Source: Polytrichum commune (taxonomy: Eukaryota; Streptophyta; Polytrichopsida; Polytrichales; Polytrichaceae). Taken from it: a stretch of 64,000 nt of DNA. This document shows positions 59,001 through 64,000 of the stretch, one piece after another. The DNA is taken from positions 32,511,440 through 32,575,439 of the forward strand of contig OX485807.1 of NCBI GenBank assembly GCA_950295325.1, read 5' to 3'. Below the pieces are notes generated by a model. That model searched no databases. It saw only the letters and a program-made list of their open reading frames with translations, and was not told the origin of the DNA. A program made the translations under genes and the position numbers. Positions within the stretch are counted from its first letter, which is position 1; each line of letters begins with the position of its first letter.

Positions 59001-60832
59001 TGTGAGCCCAAAATGGTGCCCACATGTGGTGATTAACTCTTCGAAACCAATTTTAATTGACTTTGATGTGTTATGATTATTCACAAAACATAAAAAGAGT
59101 GAAGTGTGGTGTGGCTTTAACTTTAGGCATTAGGTGGTATTGTGTGATTAGTTCAAGGTTTGATTTCAATAAGAGTATGCCTTGATAATGTGAGTAGGGG
59201 GTAAGGTGAAGCAAGGTGAGCTCCGCGGGTTAAATGCCCACTTTTGGATCCATCTTGTTAGTTTAGGAAGAAGGAAGCTTGGTGGATGGGGATTAGTCCC
59301 TACTTTGAAGGAGAAGGTTAAGGGATTGTGATTGGAGGTGCTAATCCTTTCACCCTATCCTCACCTCCCCCCTCTCTCCCTCTCTCCCTCTTTGCTACTT
59401 AAGGTGTTTTTTCTCTCATTTACCACTCTCTCCATCAAGCGCTCTCAAGGGAGCAAGCTCTTAAGAGCTTGAGCCACGTGTGTGGATTGTTAGTTTCTAG
59501 TGAAGTTAGTTAGTTGAGCTCTCTCTCTCAATTCCTCCCACGGGAGTGAGCTCTTATAGCTTGAAAGCCACGTGTGTGGATTAGTTAGCCCTTAGAAATG
59601 TTAGGGAGTTAGTTTAGTTAATTAGTCCAAATCATAGAAACCAAGTAGCAAAGTATTTGATTAGAGGCTTAGGGTCACCAAATTAGTTTGTAGTTTGAAA
59701 TCCCTTTAGGTGGACTCCTAATTAGTGTGTTAGTTAGGGCCATTAATGAGCTTGGCCAAACCTTAGTTGCAAATGTACTAAGCTCTGCCCATCAGGCTAA
59801 GGGCTTACCGGTTAGGCAAGCAGATTAAGGCTACCTGTTCGACCAGCAGACTAAGGTTACCGGTTGGGCAGCAGACTAAGGTTACCGGTTAGGCAAGCAG
59901 ACTAAGGCTACCTGTTCGACCAGCAGACTAAGGTTACCGATTGGGCAGCAGACTAAGGTTACCGGTTAGGCAAGCAGACTAAGGCTACCTGTTCGACCAG
60001 CAGACTAAGGCTACCGGTTGGGCCAGCAGACTAAGGCTACATGTTCGACCAGCAGACTAAGGTTACCGGTTGGGCAGCAGACTAAGGTTACCGGTTAGGC
60101 AAGCAGACTAAGGCTACCTATTCGACCAGCAGACTAAGGTTACCGATTGGGCAGCATACTAAGGTTACCGGTTAGGCAAGCAGACTAAGGCTACCTGTTC
60201 GACCAGCAGACTAAGGCTACCTGTTGGGCAGCAGACTAAGGGGCTACGTGTTCAACCGAAGTTACCACCAGATCAAGGGTGTACCAAGCCGAGCTGGGAT
60301 TAGGAGATCTAAGAATTAGTTGGAGATTAAGCTAGTGAAACCATCAACTCATGAGTGATGTGGGTGACTTTAGAATTAGGACTTAGGGAGATGACTTAAT
60401 GAAATTAGTCAATGTGTGAGTTGTGTGGTTAGATAGCTAGGAGGGTGTGTGGTTTTTATAAGCAACTGTATTTGAGGTTAACCATTGAGGGAGTGTTTTT
60501 CAACACTTACATCTTTGTTGGTAAAAAATCAATCACTTATATAACAATGGAGAAAGAGGAGGACTCTAGCATTGGCAAGGTGAAGGAGAGGATAATCAAA
60601 GGCGCAAGGAGAATATCCTTGAGAGCTTGTGTTGCCAAGGCTGCCGGTTGGACTCTTGAGAAGGCCAATTCGGCCACAAGCCAAGAGGTCACTACTAATA
60701 AACAAAGTGATTCAAAATGACATGAATGCCTTGGGATGCAAAGAGATCATTCTTTTGATACGAACAATACATGTGATTCTCAACACCATCACCCGGACTA
60801 GGACGCTTAAGGGGGGTGGTTTTGGCCTCACA
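59001..60832 (+). mobile_element. Solo LTR, family copy E
   Basis: Starts TGTGAGCCCAAAATGGTGCC and ends GGTTTTGGCCTCACA. The flanking pentamers are GTGGG (58996-59000) and GTGAG (60833-60837), four of five matching. Pairs with copy C (shared GCTCCGCGGGTTAAATGCCC word and CTTAAGAGCTTGAGCCACGTG). CT-rich tract 59365-59420; minisatellite 59800-60245. The 91-codon plus frame at 60445-60720 lies inside this LTR and is not recognised. Confidence 0.8.
59800..60245 (+). repeat. LTR-internal minisatellite, copy E type
   Basis: Higher-order array of about 75-100 bp made of AGGCTACCTGTTCGACC, AGCAGACTAAGGTTACCGG and TTAGGCAAGCAGACTAAGG modules. The longest of the LTR minisatellites. Confidence 0.9.
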
Positions 60833-60837
60833 GTGAG

Positions 60838-61425
60838 GAATGCTATTTTGTGAGCGGTGAACAGTGAACGGTGAGCGGTGAGCGATAACTTCTATAGTTT
60901 TTAGAAATTTTGTATTGAAAATAAAGCCCTATAATAAGGACTAGAGCAAGAATTTGAGAACTTTTGAGCTCTATGACCGTGGTTTTCACTGAAAACTTGA
61001 AAGTTTTAGAACACAATTTTTATTAAAGGGGCCTATATCCATGACAATTCCTGGGAGCTCAAGATACTTTGTATGATCAAGAAGGTCGCCATTACTTCAA
61101 TCACTACTACATAGAGGGCTCGACACTGCTTCTAAATCAAAGTAGCGTAGAACTCGAGGGTGAACATGATTCTTAGGAGTGAAGAAGGATGTCGAATTCC
61201 CAAAGCTACCATGGGCATACGCCAAGGCCATGGCTTCAGCATATACAGGTAAGCCACGAGGACTTGGGGGCGGCGACGGAAAGTACCAAGTTGAAGGTGG
61301 AGTTCGTAGCGGTCTCCCTGAATTTGTCAAACTGCCATGTTCAGAGCAAGATTTAGGGATGGACAAAGGATGGATTACAAGTAAGAGATAAATAGAAAAC
61401 AATATCAACCAACGAAGGCATTGAC
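60838..61425. other. No gene supported; 3' flank of the methyltransferase-like gene
   Basis: Contains a GGTGAGCGGTGAGCGATAAC minisatellite at 60853-60890. A minus frame at 61097-61408 could be an alternative last exon if the GTGAGT donor at 61433 is used with an acceptor at 61332, but the simple reading ends the gene at 61426. Confidence 0.4.
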
Positions 61426-63999
61426 TTACTCACATATATCGTGCAAAGGGGCATCTGGAATGGCCCCGTCATCATCACTCAGGTCGCCCGCAGTAGAGAA
61501 AGTCGAAGCATTTGGAGGTGGAACTGCCAGGGGTTCAAGGACTTTAGAAAAGAGCATAGAGTCGCTCTCTAAAGCCAGAATGTGGCGATTACATGCACGG
61601 GCTGCGCGAATAGTAGCTCCTGGAGAAATGGGTAAATTAGGACATGAAACATGGTATGAAAATTAAAAGTAAAAAAGGAAGGAGAAGTGGGTATGAGGTA
61701 CCTGTGGAAGCGGTTAGGTCGGCGACAATACCATCTAGAGGAGATAATCCATGCACAAAGAGCTTCATGAGAACATCCGATTTCTCCTTCGGGCCTCGCC
61801 ATGGCGAACCATCGCTTTTACGAATCAGCTGGGTCTCGGATGTGACAGGATTGAAGAGAACATCATCACACGCTAAGTCCACCTGAGGGACTGAAGGGTC
61901 TGGAGTGATCGTGAGGATCTTTGGCTGCCTAGCCTCAGAAGTAGGGATAGATCTGACTATAAGAATAGCCTTGAACTTCAAAGTCTGCAAAGGTAAATCA
62001 AATAATCAGCTAAATCTTAAGAAGAAAAATCGGAAGAGAAGAAAAAACTTAGTTAAAATAGTAGAAAAGAGAGAAGGATAAGAAACAAACATTTTTGGCT
62101 GGCACGAGGGGATTGGCAAGGTGCAAATAATTGATGATGGTCCACTCGTCAAGAACCTTCATCTTGTAATTCTTGAAAAATGATGAAATCTCCTTGCGAA
62201 CCATGGGACTGTCGGGGTAGAAAAGAATGAAGGCTCCATCGTCATGCAAGTAGGAATATGCAAATCCCATGGTCACTTTAAGAAAAATATCGGAGTATTC
62301 ATTCCAAGGTGGGATCTGAGACGGGGGATTAGAAACTCCAGGAACTCTCTGCCTGTCAGGGTACTCAGCAATAAGCAAGTCCACTGCAAGTTTCTGAATG
62401 AGTTTGCCATCAAAGTAGAAGTGGCGTCCAGTGCCAACCTAAACCGGAGAGGAATGTAAGTCCTGGGAGTTCCGAGCTAGAACTTGACATTGAAAAAATA
62501 CCACAAAAATCCAACTACCAACCTACAACATGACATTGAAAAAATGAAAGCAATACTGTAGTGAATTGGAAAATTAGGGGGAGACCTTGTTCAGAAAGTA
62601 AACAATGTCTTCGTAGTTGGTGCTGAACTTTCCAGTGATTGTCTTCTCTTCCACAATACGAACAAAAGAATCATTCACAAGAAGTTGCTGAGAAGTATAT
62701 GCGGTTGACAATGCAACAGCCTTCACCTTCATGGGATGACGCTTAGGGGGAGACAAGAACGTGGTGGCAGTACTGGACTCCGGGACATCAACTTTCTGGC
62801 GCTTCGTAATTGGCTCTGCTAGAAGTACTGAAGGACTCGGTGGTGATGCAGGAAGTCTAGATGCACTTGAAGCAAGTGCAGCATCTGCTGCAGAGAAGAG
62901 GGGCGGCGTCCCAACCAGGAAAGTGGCCCTCTGAACCTGATCAGAAACGGGAGCCTTCTTCTGCCTCGGTTGCCTCTTGGATTTTGAGGCCGGCCGTTGA
63001 CAAGCAAGCACCTCAAGCGGAGTGTCGACGGTATCCGAGGGAGTCCCAGTTCGAAGGGAAGGTGGTTGGATGGAGTCTCGAAGAACAATGTGAAACGAAG
63101 GGGCCTTCAAAGCTGGGCAGTCAAGATACCACCCACATCGCTCCCAGTGCACAGAATCCCATGATTTTATGATCCCCTCAGTGAGCATGAAATCCTCACT
63201 ATCTCTCTCCAAGAAATTAACAAAGAAAGGAGGGGATCTAGAGATAGCCTTGGAGGGGAAGAGGACATATTTGAAGTACCGGTACAGGACACGGTATAAT
63301 GCTGGCTTGAACAAGTACTGCTTGTCGATAGTGTTGTTCTTGTTCACTCCTTTCTCCACTGCGAATTCGCGGAAAAATGCCGTGTTTCATAATGATATGC
63401 GAATCTGCTCAATATAATAAAAAAAGGTTGGAATTGGATCCCGGCCATCAGGTTGATAGTTGATGGTGGCATTTTGATCATGCAGGACACCATCGAGAAG
63501 CTTTTGTGATTCCACTGCCAACTGCATAGCGCGACAGAGGAGTTATGAACAAAGAAGATAACAAATTTGCAATGGCCTAGCAATGAAAGTTCAAAAGCAA
63601 AAAAACAATTTTTGAGAACTCAACAAAGAGGGCAGGTGGAGAATCACATACTTGAGCCCACCATGTTGCCTTATTCAACCAAGTGTAAAAGGCGTCATCG
63701 TTGAAACCTTGCTTGGGGAATTTCAGTTGCATCCGAAGACTTGGAGGCTGATTCCAGCGCTCAAGCCAAAGTACCTTCATGGAAGGATCCATGACAGACA
63801 CAGCCAACATCCACAACTTCTCTAACTTCATCTCAACACCGTCATCACGACACTCATAATGAGTCTTCACTTCGGCAAGAAAAGCAGGAGTGTTCTGAGG
63901 ATCAGCAATTGGTAAGATCTTCTTCAACTTACTTTTGAAATGCACCTTGGCACGTGTAACCGCCTTGCCAACGATGTCATCAACGCGTTGAGATGTCCA
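61426..63999 (-). CDS. Plant methyltransferase-like protein, 5' partial, possibly pseudogene
   Basis: A spliced gene running off the window. Exons: >63999-63652, 63521-62586, 62438-62091, 61984-61702, 61619-61426; all introns are GT-AG and keep frame (phases 0, 0, 0, 1). The N-terminal two exons encode a long unassigned region (GFNDDAFYTWLNKATWWAQ, then YLFKPALYRVLYRYFKY and PPFFVNFLERD) and a basic, Ser/Pro-rich linker. The third exon has VPGVSNPP and a strand FILFYPDSP. The fourth and fifth join to DGIVADLTASTGA and HILALESD. NPP first and the SAM-binding TASTG last is the beta-class amino-methyltransferase order. An in-frame TGA at 63387-63389 breaks exon 2. The protein ends PLHDICE. Role unknown; the stop suggests a pseudogene or an unrecognised splice. 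Confidence 0.6.
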
Positions 64000-64000
64000 G

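Noticed and set aside
60445-60720. A 91-codon plus-strand gene
   Set aside because: Lies wholly inside solo LTR E, is not obviously conserved in copy C, and has no recognisable domain.

Overview
The window is repeat-dominated, AT-rich nuclear DNA from a eukaryote, most likely a streptophyte plant and perhaps a non-seed plant such as a moss, liverwort, fern or lycophyte. The evidence is GT-AG spliced coding fragments, plant-style transposons (solo LTRs with 5-bp target duplications, foldback Mutator-like elements with 9-bp duplications, hAT elements with 8-bp duplications), a LINE-like element with a plant-type RNase H, and no bacterial operons. The taxonomic guess is an inference with low confidence. 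No single-copy housekeeping gene, rRNA gene or complete tRNA gene is visible.

Layout. About 4.0-17.1 kb and 35.5-49.0 kb are two direct copies of one large segmental duplication. Each copy consists of two related half-units. Paralogous fragments also lie at 50-1017 (inverted), 2.7-3.4, 22.6-22.9, 27.7-29.8, 34.6-35.5 and 49.0-51.8 kb. Because the copies align, insertions stand out cleanly against empty sites. A 115-codon reading frame of unknown function stays open in five copies of the unit.

Mobile elements. Six members of one TG..CA-bounded solo-LTR family lie at 4564-6069, 23053-24453, 30745-31996, 51789-53351, 56724-58090 and 59001-60832. The flanking duplications are GTTGT, GAGTT, ATGGC, CTGAA, CTACC and GTGGG/GTGAG. 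At least five carry a private GC-rich minisatellite in the same internal position, with a different repeat in each copy. Two foldback Mutator-like MITEs (24631-25857, 43494-44643), hAT-type MITEs (39580-40731, 16093-16753, 28759-29580) and a Harbinger-like MITE (8665-9161) also have recognisable target duplications.

Coding relics, all on the minus strand. (1) At 17117-21950 is a 4.8-kb element flanked by a 13-bp duplication. Its decayed reading frame appears to encode a Cys/His-rich segment, a chromodomain-like segment, a Dam-methyltransferase-like segment, an RNase H, a CCHC knuckle and a restriction-like endonuclease, with no reverse transcriptase seen. (2) At 54193-58240 is a spliced hAT transposase pseudogene whose BED-finger part is split by one of the solo LTRs. 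(3) At 61426 to the window end is a multi-exon gene or pseudogene. Its C-terminal half has the permuted motif order of beta-class DNA amino-methyltransferases (NPP motif first, SAM-binding TASTG motif last), behind a long N-terminal region I cannot assign.

The best candidates for something little described are the reverse-transcriptase-less LINE-like composite, the LTR family with a copy-specific hypervariable block, and the methyltransferase-like plant protein.
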